Below are positions 53,746-62,844 of a stretch of DNA of 64,000 nucleotides, piece by piece. This stretch comes from Salinigranum salinum (GTDB lineage: Archaea; Halobacteriota; Halobacteria; Halobacteriales; Haloferacaceae), in the NCBI RefSeq assembly GCF_009176545.1, contig NZ_VTOJ01000001.1, positions 930,001 to 994,000 on the forward strand, written 5' to 3'. Both the position numbers and the translations under genes were made by a program. The first letter of the stretch is position 1. Each line of letters starts with the position of its first letter. The notes below the pieces were generated by a model, which worked only from the letters and a program-made list of their open reading frames with translations, had not been told where the DNA came from and made no database searches.

Positions 53746-54648
53746 ATGTCAACCACGACAGTCGGAGTCGTCGGACTCGGCAGGATGGGCGGCAACATGG
53801 CCAAGTGCCTCATCGACGAGGGACTGGACGTCTACGGACACGACGTCGACCCCGCGGCACGCGAGGCCGTCAGCGAGTACGGCGGGACCGTCACGGAGAG
53901 CGCGCGGGACGTCGCCCGCGCGAGCGACGTGACGATCACGAGCCTCCCGAACTCGGACATCGTCGAGGCCGTGTACACGGGCGAGGCCGGTCTCGTCGGC
54001 GACGACGTCGAGACGGTCTTCGTGGAGATGAGTACGATCGCGCCGCCGACGACCGAGGTCCTGGCAGACGCGATCGCGGACACGCCCGCGGACCTGCTCG
54101 ACGCGCCGGTCACCGGCGGCCCGGAGAACTCCCGGGACGGGACGCTCACGGGACTGGTCGGTGGTGAGCGGGCCGTCTTCGACGCCGAGGCGCCGCAGGA
54201 CGTCCTCACGACCCTCTGTGCGGAGGTTCACTACGCCGGGTCGTCCGGCGCGGGTCACGCGATGAAACTCCTCAACAACACGATGTCGATGGGGAACCTC
54301 CTGCTCGCGATGGAGACGGTCGCGCTCGGCTCGCGGTACGGGATCGACGGCGAGCGCCTGTGGGAGGTCCTCGGTAACGCCAGTGCGACGTCGGTCGCTT
54401 TCGAGAGCCGGATGCCGCGCGTCCTCGAGCGGGACTTCGAGGCCGGCTTCACCGTCGATTTCGCCCGGAAGGACGTCGGTCTCGCCGTCGAGATGGCCGA
54501 CGCCGAGGACTCCCCGATGATCATGGGGAACCTGGTCCACCGGATGTACACGCAGGCCAGCGACGAGGGTTTCGGCCAGGAGGACGTTGGCGCGGTCGTC
54601 AAGCTGTTCGAACAGGAACTGGCCGACCAGGTCGGCGGGGACGACTAA
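53746..54648 (+). CDS. 3-hydroxyisobutyrate dehydrogenase-family protein
   Basis: A 300-residue NAD(P)-dependent beta-hydroxyacid dehydrogenase. The Rossmann motif is GVVGLGRMGGNMA, the substrate block is DAPVTGGPENSRDGTLTGLVGG, and K174 with N177-N178 (HAMKLLNN) forms the standard catalytic site. Unlike the relative at 33969, it has the complete family site. Candidate substrates are 3-hydroxyisobutyrate, tartronate semialdehyde or a related hydroxyacid from ring or sugar-acid breakdown. Confidence 0.9.
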   Translation: MSTTTVGVVGLGRMGGNMAKCLIDEGLDVYGHDVDPAAREAVSEYGGTVTESARDVARASDVTITSLPNSDIVEAVYTGEAGLVGDDVETVFVEMSTIAPPTTEVLADAIADTPADLLDAPVTGGPENSRDGTLTGLVGGERAVFDAEAPQDVLTTLCAEVHYAGSSGAGHAMKLLNNTMSMGNLLLAMETVALGSRYGIDGERLWEVLGNASATSVAFESRMPRVLERDFEAGFTVDFARKDVGLAVEMADAEDSPMIMGNLVHRMYTQASDEGFGQEDVGAVVKLFEQELADQVGGDD

Positions 54649-54750
54649 CCGACGATGGGTCACGCACGGCAGTGACGGGGCCGGGGATGCTCGACGGACG
54701 AACTCGCATCGGTGGTGGGCCTGCAACCCGCAGGTCACGCCGACGGGTGC

Positions 54751-55548
54751 TTACTCCTCATCCAGCAACGTGTACAGGTCGTCGGCCTCGATGGTGTTGC
54801 GGTCTCGCGCGTGGATCGACTGCTCGGTCGACGTGAAGTTGGACTCGAAGTTGACGTAGCGGTCGAGTTTCTCGGAGGCGTCCTCGAACACCGGTGTCCC
54901 GTGATTGAGGAGCGCCACGTCGAACTCGTAGTCCAGGAGTTTCTCCAGGTTCACCTCGGCCTCGACAGCGGCCTCGGCGGGCTGGTTCGTGTGTGTCGCC
55001 TGCGGTGGGTGGAGGAGGTACCCCGGTGGGAGCCCCCGGCGGTCGGAGCCACAGACGGTGTCCGCACAGTGAGCGAAGCCGGCTTCCTCGTCGACGAGCA
55101 CCGAGTTCCCCGGCGAGTGGCCAGGGACGTGAACGGTCTCGAATCGGCCGATCCGCTCGCGGTCGCCGAAGAGGTGATCCGGCTCGGTCTGAATGTCGAT
55201 CCCGTAGTCGTCGATCTCGACGACGTTGTCGTCCTCGGGGACCCACGTCTCGAGGTCGTACCGCTCGACCACCTCGTCGAACGCGCCGATGTGGTCGAGG
55301 TGTCGGTGCGTGATGATCAGGCGTTCCGGTTCGACCCCGGTCCGTTCGATGCCCTCGAAGAGGTAGTCGGCGCGGTTCTGGAAGCACGTATCGACGAGCG
55401 TCGGGACGTCTCCCGGCAGGTCGAAAAAGTACGTCCGATGACGCTCCCCGCGCGTGATGTCCGGTCCCTCATCGGCCGTCTGCCACGTGATGTCGTAGAC
55501 GGTGTCGGCGACGTTCAGTTCCCGAACGACGGGTGCACTCTCGGCCAT
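54751..55548 (-). CDS. metallo-beta-lactamase-fold hydrolase
   Basis: A 265-residue MBL-fold protein with the canonical motif H81-R-H83-L-D85-H86 (THRHLDHIGA), then VHVPGHSPGNSVLV and HCADTVCGS, giving a full binuclear metal site. The substrate is unknown; thioester or lactone hydrolysis is common in the family. A TTTATATC box at about 55572 lies about 24 bases before ATG 55548. It diverges from the SnoaL-like tandem. A much longer open frame running upstream on this strand is an overlap with that tandem and was rejected. Confidence 0.85.
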   Translation of the reverse strand: MAESAPVVRELNVADTVYDITWQTADEGPDITRGERHRTYFFDLPGDVPTLVDTCFQNRADYLFEGIERTGVEPERLIITHRHLDHIGAFDEVVERYDLETWVPEDDNVVEIDDYGIDIQTEPDHLFGDRERIGRFETVHVPGHSPGNSVLVDEEAGFAHCADTVCGSDRRGLPPGYLLHPPQATHTNQPAEAAVEAEVNLEKLLDYEFDVALLNHGTPVFEDASEKLDRYVNFESNFTSTEQSIHARDRNTIEADDLYTLLDEE

Positions 55549-55752
55549 ACAGCCACCATTCCGGGCCGGATATAAATCACATACGGTGCAGTGGCACGGT
55601 CCACCACGAGATAGCGAGACGCACCAGCGGCGAGCACGACCGAGGCTCCGACGAGGGTACTCCAGTCGACGTGGTGTCGTGATGGCGTCGTGACTGATCG
55701 GTGTGGTCAGACTTAATACACGGTCGTCTGTGGGTTTTTCACAGGAGCTGTC

Positions 55753-56754
55753 ATGATCGACGACACCAACGACGACGCACGACGACTCCACGAGTTCGCT
55801 CAGGGTCTCCACGACGCCACGGCGGAGACTGTCGCCGAGCACCTCTCCGGGTACTACCACGAGGACGCGATCCTCCACGGGCCGGCCCCGCTGGGAGAGC
55901 TGCGAGGCCGGGACGCGATCGCTGCGGAGTACTGGCGGCCGCTCCTCCAGTCGTTCCCCGATCTCGAGCGAACCGACTACGTCCTCTTCGGTGGCGAGTT
56001 CGAGGGCAACGAGTGGGTGTGTGCCACCGGCAACCTGGTGGGGACGTTCGCGGAGGACTGGCTGGACATCCCCGCGACGGGCCACGCCACCTGGCTGCGC
56101 TACGGCGAGTTCCACCGGTTCGAGGACGGGCGGATCGCCGAGACGCGCGGATTCCTCGACGTGCTCGACCTCCTTCGACAGGCGGGCTGCGACTTCTTCC
56201 CCGCGCTGGCCCCACAGGTGGTCATCCCGGGTCCCGCGACGCAGGACGGCGTCCTGCCCGACGAACAGGACGACGACGCATCCGCGAGGACGCTCCAGCT
56301 GGTCGAGGACATGATCTTCGAGGGGCTGGAGTCCTTCGAAGACGAGGGCCTCGACGGGATGGGGATGGAGGAGTACTGGCACGAGGACTTCATGTGGTAC
56401 GGGCCGGCCGGCATCGGGACCACGCGCGGCATCGACGGCTTTCAGGAGTTCCACCAGGGACCGTTCCTCGAGGCGTTCCCCGACCGACACGCCGGTGCGG
56501 ACGACGTGCGGTTCGCGCAGGGGACGTACTGTGCGTGGTCGGGCTGGCCGAGTCTGCGAGCCACGCACACCGGCGACGGCTGGCTCGGTCTTCCGGCGAC
56601 CGGGACGGAGGTGACGATGCGAGTGATGGACGTGTGGCGGCGCGAGGACGACCGACTGGTCGAAAACTGGGTGTTCATCGATATGATCGACCTGCTCCAG
56701 CAACTGGGCGTCGACGTCCTGCAGCGGGTCCGGGACGACCAGCAGTACTTCTGA
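55753..56754 (+). CDS. SnoaL-like double-domain protein, copy 1
   Basis: A 333-residue soluble protein made of two SnoaL/NTF2-like domains (about 15-155 and 185-325). Repeated landmarks are YYHEDAILHGPAP in domain 1 and EYWHEDFMWYGPAG in domain 2, each with the His/Asp/Tyr cluster that lines the cone-shaped pocket. SnoaL-fold enzymes include polyketide cyclases, isomerases, lyases and hydratases that act on small aromatic or cyclic compounds. It is the first of three tandem paralogues, sharing 98 identical consecutive bases with copy 2 (56032-56129). The reaction is unknown. Confidence 0.83.
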   Translation: MIDDTNDDARRLHEFAQGLHDATAETVAEHLSGYYHEDAILHGPAPLGELRGRDAIAAEYWRPLLQSFPDLERTDYVLFGGEFEGNEWVCATGNLVGTFAEDWLDIPATGHATWLRYGEFHRFEDGRIAETRGFLDVLDLLRQAGCDFFPALAPQVVIPGPATQDGVLPDEQDDDASARTLQLVEDMIFEGLESFEDEGLDGMGMEEYWHEDFMWYGPAGIGTTRGIDGFQEFHQGPFLEAFPDRHAGADDVRFAQGTYCAWSGWPSLRATHTGDGWLGLPATGTEVTMRVMDVWRREDDRLVENWVFIDMIDLLQQLGVDVLQRVRDDQQYF

Positions 56755-56777
56755 CTGTCGGGACCCGATCGGCGTTC

Positions 56778-56805
56778 CGACACCCGACACCCGACACCCG
56801 ACACC
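56778..56805. repeat. four tandem 7-bp repeats
   Basis: CGACACC is repeated four times without change between SnoaL-like copies 1 and 2; a partial fifth unit follows. It could be slippage-generated spacer DNA. Confidence 0.6.
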
Positions 56806-56878
56806 CGACGCTCGCGGTTCACCGACAGGATTATGATGGACTCTGCGGAAGCATTCGACAACCGTTCTCCCACTACGC

Positions 56879-57892
56879 ATGCCCGGAACCGATCACAAGC
56901 AGTCGATTCACGAGTTCTCCACCACCGTCCACGAAACGACCCCCGACGACGTCGAGGACCTCCTCGCGGAACACGTTCACGACGACGTCGAGTGGCACGG
57001 GCCAGCCCCGATCGACGGACTCGACGGGCGGGACGCGCTCGCAACCGAGTTCTGGGAGCCGCTGCTGTCGTCGTTCCCGGATCTCGAGAAGAACGACTAC
57101 GTGCTGTTCGCCGACGAGTTCGAGGGTGACGAGTGGGTGTGTGCCACGGGGAACCTGGTGGGGACGTTCGCGGAGGACTGGCTGGACATCCCCGCGACGG
57201 GCCACGCCACCTGGCTGCGCTACGGCGAGTTCCACCGGTTCGAGGACGGCCGAATCGCCGAGACGCGAACCATCGTCGACGTGCTCGACCTCCTCCGACA
57301 GGCGGGTTACCGTCCCGTCCCGTCTCTCGCTCCCGAAGTCGTCATCCCGGGGCCGACGACGCAGGACGGCGTCCTCCTCGACGAGCAGGACGAGACGGCG
57401 TCACGAAAGACGATGGACCTCGTCGAGGGGATGCTCTTCGACGGACTGAACTCGTACGAGGAACAGGGGCTCGAGAACATGGGAATGGAGGAGTACTGGC
57501 ACGAGGACTTCATGTGGTACGGACCGGCCGGTATCGGAAGCACGCGCGGCATCGATGGTTTTCAGGAGTTCCACCAGGGGCCGTTCCTCGAGGCGTTCCC
57601 CGACCGGGAGGTCGGACACCACGACGCCCGACTCGCAGAGGGTCCCTACTGTGCATCGACGGGGTGGCCAGCAGTCGTCGGCACGCATCTAGGTGACGGC
57701 TGGCTCGGCCTCCCCGCCACCGGGAACCACGTCGACATGCGCGTCATCGACGTCTGGCGGCGCGAAGGGGATCTGCTCGCGGAGAACTGGGTGTTCATCG
57801 ACATGATCGACCTGCTGGACCAGATCGGCGTCGACGTCTTCGAACGTCTGCGGACGAACCCGTCGTCCATCCAGCGCAGCGGGTCGCCGTAG
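56879..57892 (+). CDS. SnoaL-like double-domain protein, copy 2
   Basis: A 337-residue paralogue of the gene before it with the same two domains (EHVHDDVEWHGPAP and EYWHEDFMWYGPAG). Domain 1 starts with an altered HVHDD where the others have YYHED. A region of 98 bases (57152-57249) is identical to copy 1. The C-terminus diverges (RTNPSSIQRSGSP in place of the RxDxQYF ending of the other copies). ATG 56879 was chosen from similarity to its paralogues. Confidence 0.83.
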   Translation: MPGTDHKQSIHEFSTTVHETTPDDVEDLLAEHVHDDVEWHGPAPIDGLDGRDALATEFWEPLLSSFPDLEKNDYVLFADEFEGDEWVCATGNLVGTFAEDWLDIPATGHATWLRYGEFHRFEDGRIAETRTIVDVLDLLRQAGYRPVPSLAPEVVIPGPTTQDGVLLDEQDETASRKTMDLVEGMLFDGLNSYEEQGLENMGMEEYWHEDFMWYGPAGIGSTRGIDGFQEFHQGPFLEAFPDREVGHHDARLAEGPYCASTGWPAVVGTHLGDGWLGLPATGNHVDMRVIDVWRREGDLLAENWVFIDMIDLLDQIGVDVFERLRTNPSSIQRSGSP

Positions 57893-57967
57893 GGACGCTC
57901 CTCCTGCGGTCGGGATCGGTAGCTATTTCATCCGTGTTAGCAACTGTCCCACTCGAGTCCAATTCAC

Positions 57968-58957
57968 ATGACGACCGAACGAAAGCAGTTGGTCCACGAC
58001 TTCTCACAGCGGATTCACGGATCCTCGGCCGCGGACGTCGGCGACCTGCTCGCCGACTACTACCACGAGGACGCCGAGTGGCACGGACCCGCACCCATCG
58101 ACGAACTCCACGGCGTCGGTGCCATCGCCGATGGATACTGGGAACCACTCCTCCGGTCGTTCCCTGACCTCGAGAAGAACGACTACGTGCTGTTCGCGGG
58201 TGAGTTCGAGGGCAACGAGTGGGTGTGTGCCACGGGGAACCTGGTGGGGACGTTCGCGGAGGACTGGCTGGACATCCCCGTGACGGGCCACGCCACCTGG
58301 CTGCGCTACGGCGAGTTCCATCGGGTCGAAGACGGCCGGATCGCCGAGACGCGGCACCTCGTCGACGTGCTCGACGTCATGCGGCAGGCCGGCTACGAGT
58401 TCTTCCCGGCACTCGCCCCGGAAGTTGTCATCCCCGGCCCCACGACCCAGGACGGCGTCCTCCTCGACGAGCAGGACGAGACGGAGTCCGACCGGACGCT
58501 CCACCTGGTCGAAGCGATGATCGAGGGGCTCCACGAGTACGAAGCGGAGGGGCTCGACGGCATGGGGATGGAACGGTTCTGGCACGAGGACTTCATGTGG
58601 TACGGGCCGGCCGGTACCGGAACGACCCGTGGGATCGACGGCTTTCAGGAGTTCCACCAGGGGCCGTTCCTCGAGGCGTTCCCGGACCGAGAAGGTGGCG
58701 ACCACGTCGCGCGCTTCGCCGAAGGGCAGTACTGCGCGTCGACCGGGTGGCCGTCGATCGACGCGACACACCTCGGCGACGGGTGGATGGGACTCCCGGC
58801 GACCGACGAACCCGTCACGATGCGGGTGATGGACGTCTGGCGGCGCGAGGGTGACCTGCTCGCGGAGAACTGGGTCTTCATCGACACGGTCGACCTCCTC
58901 TCACAACTCGGTGTCGACGTCTTCGACCGGCTACGAAACGATCGGCAGTACTTCTGA
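57968..58957 (+). CDS. SnoaL-like double-domain protein, copy 3
   Basis: A 329-residue third paralogue (YYHEDAEWHGPAP; domain 2 has RFWHEDFMWYGPAG). In the conserved block it differs from copies 1 and 2 by one base over about 80 (58238-58320). The family-wide phrase WVCATGNLVGTFAEDWLDIP is present in all three. Copies 1 and 3 share the QYF C-terminus. The spacing between the genes (124 and 75 bases) leaves room for separate promoters; none is strong. Confidence 0.83.
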   Translation: MTTERKQLVHDFSQRIHGSSAADVGDLLADYYHEDAEWHGPAPIDELHGVGAIADGYWEPLLRSFPDLEKNDYVLFAGEFEGNEWVCATGNLVGTFAEDWLDIPVTGHATWLRYGEFHRVEDGRIAETRHLVDVLDVMRQAGYEFFPALAPEVVIPGPTTQDGVLLDEQDETESDRTLHLVEAMIEGLHEYEAEGLDGMGMERFWHEDFMWYGPAGTGTTRGIDGFQEFHQGPFLEAFPDREGGDHVARFAEGQYCASTGWPSIDATHLGDGWMGLPATDEPVTMRVMDVWRREGDLLAENWVFIDTVDLLSQLGVDVFDRLRNDRQYF

Positions 58958-59091
58958 GACCATCACCCGGCGGACGTCCGTGGGTCGAGCGGGGGGCAGG
59001 TGGGTCGGGGTGAGGTGGTGTGTGCTGACCGGCACGCTGGCGGTATTTTTATCACAGGATGCGTGAAACGGGGAGACGTCACAGCATACCC

Positions 59092-59175
59092 ATGAGCAGA
59101 CCACGTGAATTCACGGCAGATTCCGTCACGACGAGCGACCGAGCCCCGACACGCGAGGTGGTCCACCGTGACTGA
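59092..59175 (+). CDS. 27-residue possible leader peptide
   Basis: A short frame (MSRPREFTADSVTTSDRAPT, then EVVHRD after two more residues) starts about 40 bases after a TATTTTTAT promoter-like box at 59044-59053. Its stop overlaps the GTG start of the next gene (GTGACTGA), the geometry of coupled translation. It may be chance; no family is recognised. Confidence 0.3.
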   Translation: MSRPREFTADSVTTSDRAPTREVVHRD

Positions 59176-59647
59176 GGACTGGCGCACCGCCGACGAACTC
59201 GACGTCGAACGGATGATCGAACAGAGCACCCACGAAATCTGGGACCAGAAGCTTGTCGGCAAGATCTACGACTACTACGCCGACGACGTGGTCGTCCACG
59301 CCGCCGGTGGCGACATCGTGGGTTCGGAGGCGCTCGTCCAGGACACGCTGGCTCGTCTGCACGCCTTCCCCGAGACGGAGATGAACATCGAGAAGGTCAT
59401 CTGGGAGGGCAACCCCGAAGACGGCTACTACACCTCGATGGTCCGCACCATCACCGCCGAGAACACGGGGCCGACGGAGTACGGCCCGCCGACGGGCAAG
59501 ACGATGGAGGAGAACCTCGGCATCGCCAACTGCCTCATCCAGAAGGTCGACGGCGAGTGGAAGTACGTCGAGGAGTGGATCGTCTACGACAAGATCGGGT
59601 TCATCAAGGCCTGTACGCCGGACGACGCCCCGATCCACGAGTACTGA
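59168..59647 (+). CDS. SnoaL-like single-domain protein
   Basis: A 159-residue single-domain SnoaL/NTF2-like protein, distinct from the three double-domain neighbours. Features are IYDYYADDVVVHAAGGDIVG near residue 40 and the C-terminal GEWKYVEEWIVYDK strand. The GTG start is chosen because ATG alternatives upstream give a basic, non-family N-terminus and the overlap with the short leader frame is suggestive. The role is unknown; it may act on a product related to those of the tandem paralogues. Confidence 0.75.
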   Translation: MTEDWRTADELDVERMIEQSTHEIWDQKLVGKIYDYYADDVVVHAAGGDIVGSEALVQDTLARLHAFPETEMNIEKVIWEGNPEDGYYTSMVRTITAENTGPTEYGPPTGKTMEENLGIANCLIQKVDGEWKYVEEWIVYDKIGFIKACTPDDAPIHEY

Positions 59648-60060
59648 ACCGGCCGATCTCACGCCCGTTACGTCTTCAGTTGAACCGGTTCCTGGCGAGT
59701 GCAGTCCCCCCGCCAGACTGAGACTCTCGACAGCTCCCTGTTCGTGAAGACGTGTCTCCGTGCCGTCCCTCGCGACGACCGTCTCCCACCTGACGGTCGT
59801 TCCCGGTCGGGTCGACTCGTAGTGGTCGCTCCCGCCCGCCCGCCGATCGTCACCGTCCCGCCCGATCGTGTCGTTGCGAGCGCCTCCCCCGGACGAAGGG
59901 ATCCCGGCGCGGTCGCCCGCGTGTTTCGCTGTCTGTCGGGACCGTACCGATCTGGGGCGGCTGGCTCACCACGAACGGTACCTTTACCACGAGAGAGACG
60001 TCTGCTACGCGTACACAGCGTTCACGGGTACCGATCGGTCGACACCCCCAGTTGAGAGCC
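59648..60060. other. gene-free stretch
   Basis: About 410 bases with only basic, non-protein-like frames. No repeat or strong promoter was seen. Confidence 0.4.
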
Positions 60061-60552
60061 ATGGTCCGCACGTACACTGTCCGTCTGGAGCTCGCAGACG
60101 ACCCGTCCCAGCTCCTGCACGCGCTGGACGTCATCGCGAACCACGGTGGCAACGTGTGCTCGGTTTCGTACGACCGTGACACCGTCACCCCACGGGGAAA
60201 CGTCCCGGTGGAACTCGCGATCGAGGTGGACCCCGACCGTCTCGACCCCCTCGTCACCGGGTTGGAGGAGTCGGGCGTCGACGTGGTAGACGCCGACGGA
60301 GCACAGCGTGCCACCTCGGTCACGGTACTGTTCGACGAGTCACCCACCGAGACAGCCCTCGGGACCGTCCTGCAGGCCGTCGGCGAGGAGCGTCACGTCT
60401 CGCTCTCGACGCTCTCGTGGACGGCGACCGAGGCGGCCTCGGGCCGTTCGTGCACCCGGATTCGGCTCGTCGCGGAGCCGACCGTCGACGGCGACCCGTT
60501 CCAGGTGGTCCGCCGTCTCGCGGAGGGGTGTTCGTACCGGCTCGTCGAGTAG
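60061..60552 (+). CDS. ACT-domain protein
   Basis: A 163-residue protein with two ACT-like beta-alpha-beta halves. VRLELADDPSQLLHALDVIANHGGNVCSVSYDRD is a typical amino-acid-sensing ACT start. In haloarchaea such a protein commonly precedes homoserine dehydrogenase and senses an amino acid; here no such gene follows within the window. ATG 60061 gives MVRTYTVRLEL. Confidence 0.83.
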   Translation: MVRTYTVRLELADDPSQLLHALDVIANHGGNVCSVSYDRDTVTPRGNVPVELAIEVDPDRLDPLVTGLEESGVDVVDADGAQRATSVTVLFDESPTETALGTVLQAVGEERHVSLSTLSWTATEAASGRSCTRIRLVAEPTVDGDPFQVVRRLAEGCSYRLVE

Positions 60553-61280
60553 GCGACTTCGACCGTTCGACGTGGGTCGTCCGGATGCGTCGTTCAGATC
60601 CGTGTCGTCACCGGAGACACCGACGGGGGGATACACACCGTCCCTGACGAACGCACTTCACTAACTATTTGGATACGAACCGCGACTCTGATCGTCGACG
60701 AACTGTGTCCGGAACTTCCGCGGTGGTCGAGCGGAAACGACCAGTTCCACCTACTATCCGTCGACCGTCCGGTGGATGCCAACGTCCTACCGATCGTTCG
60801 TCGACACGGTCCGTCCCCACTCGTCGATCGGCAGCGGTCGTCCGAGGTGTGCTGTCGGACCGGGAACGTCCGTGCGACCGATGGGTGTCTTCGTCATCTG
60901 ATTCCGGCTCTCGGGAGCGCCTCCCGGAGTCTGAAACCACGCGCGCACAGGTAGTCGTGAACCGTCTCGCGCTGAGACGGCCGCAGGTCGTTCGAGGAGA
61001 GAACGAGTGCCTCCCTGCTCGGACCTCGGTGAATTATCCAAGCAGTTCTGATCCGCGGGCGAGCGTACGCTGCCGCACACGGCGCCGACCTCGGACGTTC
61101 GATCTCCCGAACGCAGTCAGACTGACCGTCGTCGCCGGCACCGAGCGAGTCGCCCCCGTCCGTCCACTCTCCCCGTGCTCGCCCGCTCCCCCTCTCGAGA
61201 GATTCGTCGCCACCGCCGTGACACGAATCCACGTCTCATCCTACGTCACGGCTATGTGCCCCCGCCCCGTTCGTCGTTCC
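60553..61280. other. gene-free stretch
   Basis: About 730 bases. The frame that leads into the next lipoprotein is open throughout, but its translation is arginine- and serine-rich with no motif. A weak AT-rich box sits at about 60656-60680. No RNA gene was recognised. Confidence 0.45.
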
Positions 61281-61871
61281 ATGTCCCCGACACCCCGACG
61301 TTCGCTCGTCCGACTCGGTGCGTTCGCCGTCACGGGCCTCCTCGCCGGCTGTGCCGGCGTCCCACCCCGGGCCGACGGCGGCCAGGACGACGCGAACCCA
61401 CGGGTCTCTCTCAGTTCCGTCGACGACGACCCCGACCTCCCGGTCCGACCGGGCGTCGAGGTGGTCCGCGCGACGGCGACGAGCGATCACCCGCCACGGC
61501 TCCGGACGACGCTCGCGAACACGACCGACGAGCCCGTGCGTGTGGGCGAGGGCCGTGCCGTCCACTTCGAGTACGTCGCCGACGACGCGCGGGACCTGCT
61601 GTTGCTTCCGAGTGAGACGGAGCGGGAGTACCCCGCCGAACCGAGGTGCTGGCGGCTCACGGACGGCATCGCGGTCACTGAGGAGTATCGGACGTTCGCG
61701 GTCGACCCCGCCGAACCCAGTTCGCGGCTCGTCGACCTCTACGCTACTGCTGGGGGCGAGGGCTGTCTCCCCACGGGCGAGTTCCGCTTCGAGACGACGA
61801 TCGCGGTGCTCTCCGACGAACTCGAACCGCGGGCGTCGGCGACGTGGGGGTTCGTCGTCGAGCTGGCGTGA
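61281..61871 (+). CDS. predicted Tat lipoprotein of unknown function
   Basis: A 196-residue exported protein with the Tat signal PRRSLVRLGAF and a lipobox ending LAGC near residue 24. The mature part looks like a single beta-sandwich with RLRTTLANTTDEPVRVGEG, a pattern seen in secreted haloarchaeal proteins with immunoglobulin-like folds. Two cysteines (PRCW, EGC) might pair. ATG 61281 was preferred to ATG 61254 because it gives a compact signal peptide. Confidence 0.72.
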   Translation: MSPTPRRSLVRLGAFAVTGLLAGCAGVPPRADGGQDDANPRVSLSSVDDDPDLPVRPGVEVVRATATSDHPPRLRTTLANTTDEPVRVGEGRAVHFEYVADDARDLLLLPSETEREYPAEPRCWRLTDGIAVTEEYRTFAVDPAEPSSRLVDLYATAGGEGCLPTGEFRFETTIAVLSDELEPRASATWGFVVELA

Positions 61872-61903
61872 CGGGAGGAGTCGGGTCGAGCGCTGTCAGT
61901 CAC

Positions 61904-62428
61904 TCAGTGTGCTGCAAGTCGGAGCGTCGCACGGGTCTCTCCGCGCTTCGATCGGATCGTGAGATCGAGCACGACCCCCACGAGGACGGTCTCGTTCGCT
62001 CGCTCCTGGACGACGACCCCGCCGTCGGCACGACAGGGGCCGAAGTCGCGTAGCTCCCCGCCTGGACAGTCGTCGTCCGCCCACGCGTCCGCCAGCGCCT
62101 CGTTCTCGCGCACCACGAACACCCGTCCGCGTGTGGCGTCGCTCCGCTGGAGGTCGGCGATCGCTTCCCGGACGGCGTCCCGGACGTCCGAGACCGTGGT
62201 GTTGCGCGCCACCCACGGTCGGGCCGTGTCGACTGCGGCCGCGTCCACGGTCGCCTGTAGCCGATGTTCCGCTATCACTACCGGCTCTTCGGCTCCGATC
62301 GCGGTGGTGGTCCGGACGTCACCGTGGTAGCCGAGCCCGTGATACGCCGTCGACATCGCCACCAGCGCGACGGCGACGACGACCGCGGCGAGGAGGACGA
62401 CCTGTCCTCTGTCTCCTGCGACGGTCAT
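61904..62428 (-). CDS. pilin-like secreted protein, fourth gene of a coupled set
   Basis: A 174-residue protein with a basic start (MTVAGDRGQ), one hydrophobic helix of about 20 residues and a soluble outer domain. This is the layout of archaeal type IV pilin-like proteins. I recall similar four-gene sets in haloarchaeal genomes annotated as DUF7261/7262/7263/7266, often near secretion ATPases, but this is from memory. Its ATG overlaps the stop of the gene upstream (ATGA). Confidence 0.7.
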   Translation of the reverse strand: MTVAGDRGQVVLLAAVVVAVALVAMSTAYHGLGYHGDVRTTTAIGAEEPVVIAEHRLQATVDAAAVDTARPWVARNTTVSDVRDAVREAIADLQRSDATRGRVFVVRENEALADAWADDDCPGGELRDFGPCRADGGVVVQERANETVLVGVVLDLTIRSKRGETRATLRLAAH

Positions 62429-62844
62429 CGGAACCACACCCGGATCGTCACGTCACCACCCGCCACGTGTCGTCGCGCCCGACCGATCGGACGGGTGTGT
62501 GGGAGCGGGTCGCCGATCACCCCGTGCGGCGTCTCGACCCGGTACCGGACGCTCGGCGGATAGATCGCACGGAGCTGTGCGTCGGCGTCACTCCGTTCGC
62601 GGACGAAACTCGACTGATCGCGTGCGAGTGCGGTCAGCCGCGACGCACCGTCCTCCGCGGGGGGTGTCGCGTCGAGGACTGTCAGCCCGTCGGCGGCGAG
62701 GACGCGCAGTTCTGCCGCCTCGGAACCGGGATCGGAGAGTCCGACGAGGAATGTCGTCGACGCGGCGAGGACCACGAGCAGCCCGACGACTGCCTCGACG
62801 ACCGACAGGGAGACCTGACCACGTTCTGGTGAGGAGTCAGCCAT
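62425..62844 (-). CDS. pilin-like secreted protein, third gene
   Basis: A 139-residue protein with a processing-like N-terminus (RGQVSLSVVEAVVG) followed by a hydrophobic helix; a Glu lies near position 5 of the helix as in type IV pilins. The outer domain is short. It overlaps the next gene by 4 bases and the previous one by 8. Confidence 0.7.
   Translation of the reverse strand: MADSSPERGQVSLSVVEAVVGLLVVLAASTTFLVGLSDPGSEAAELRVLAADGLTVLDATPPAEDGASRLTALARDQSSFVRERSDADAQLRAIYPPSVRYRVETPHGVIGDPLPHTRPIGRARRHVAGGDVTIRVWFR

Noticed and set aside
55549..56880. Extension of the minus-strand MBL frame to 709 residues
   Set aside because: The extra 444 residues are antisense to a SnoaL-like gene, and a TATA box fixes the short start.
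60669..61280. Open frame joined to the lipoprotein at 61281
   Set aside because: Composition is basic and serine-rich, unlike haloarchaeal proteins, and it would bury the Tat signal.
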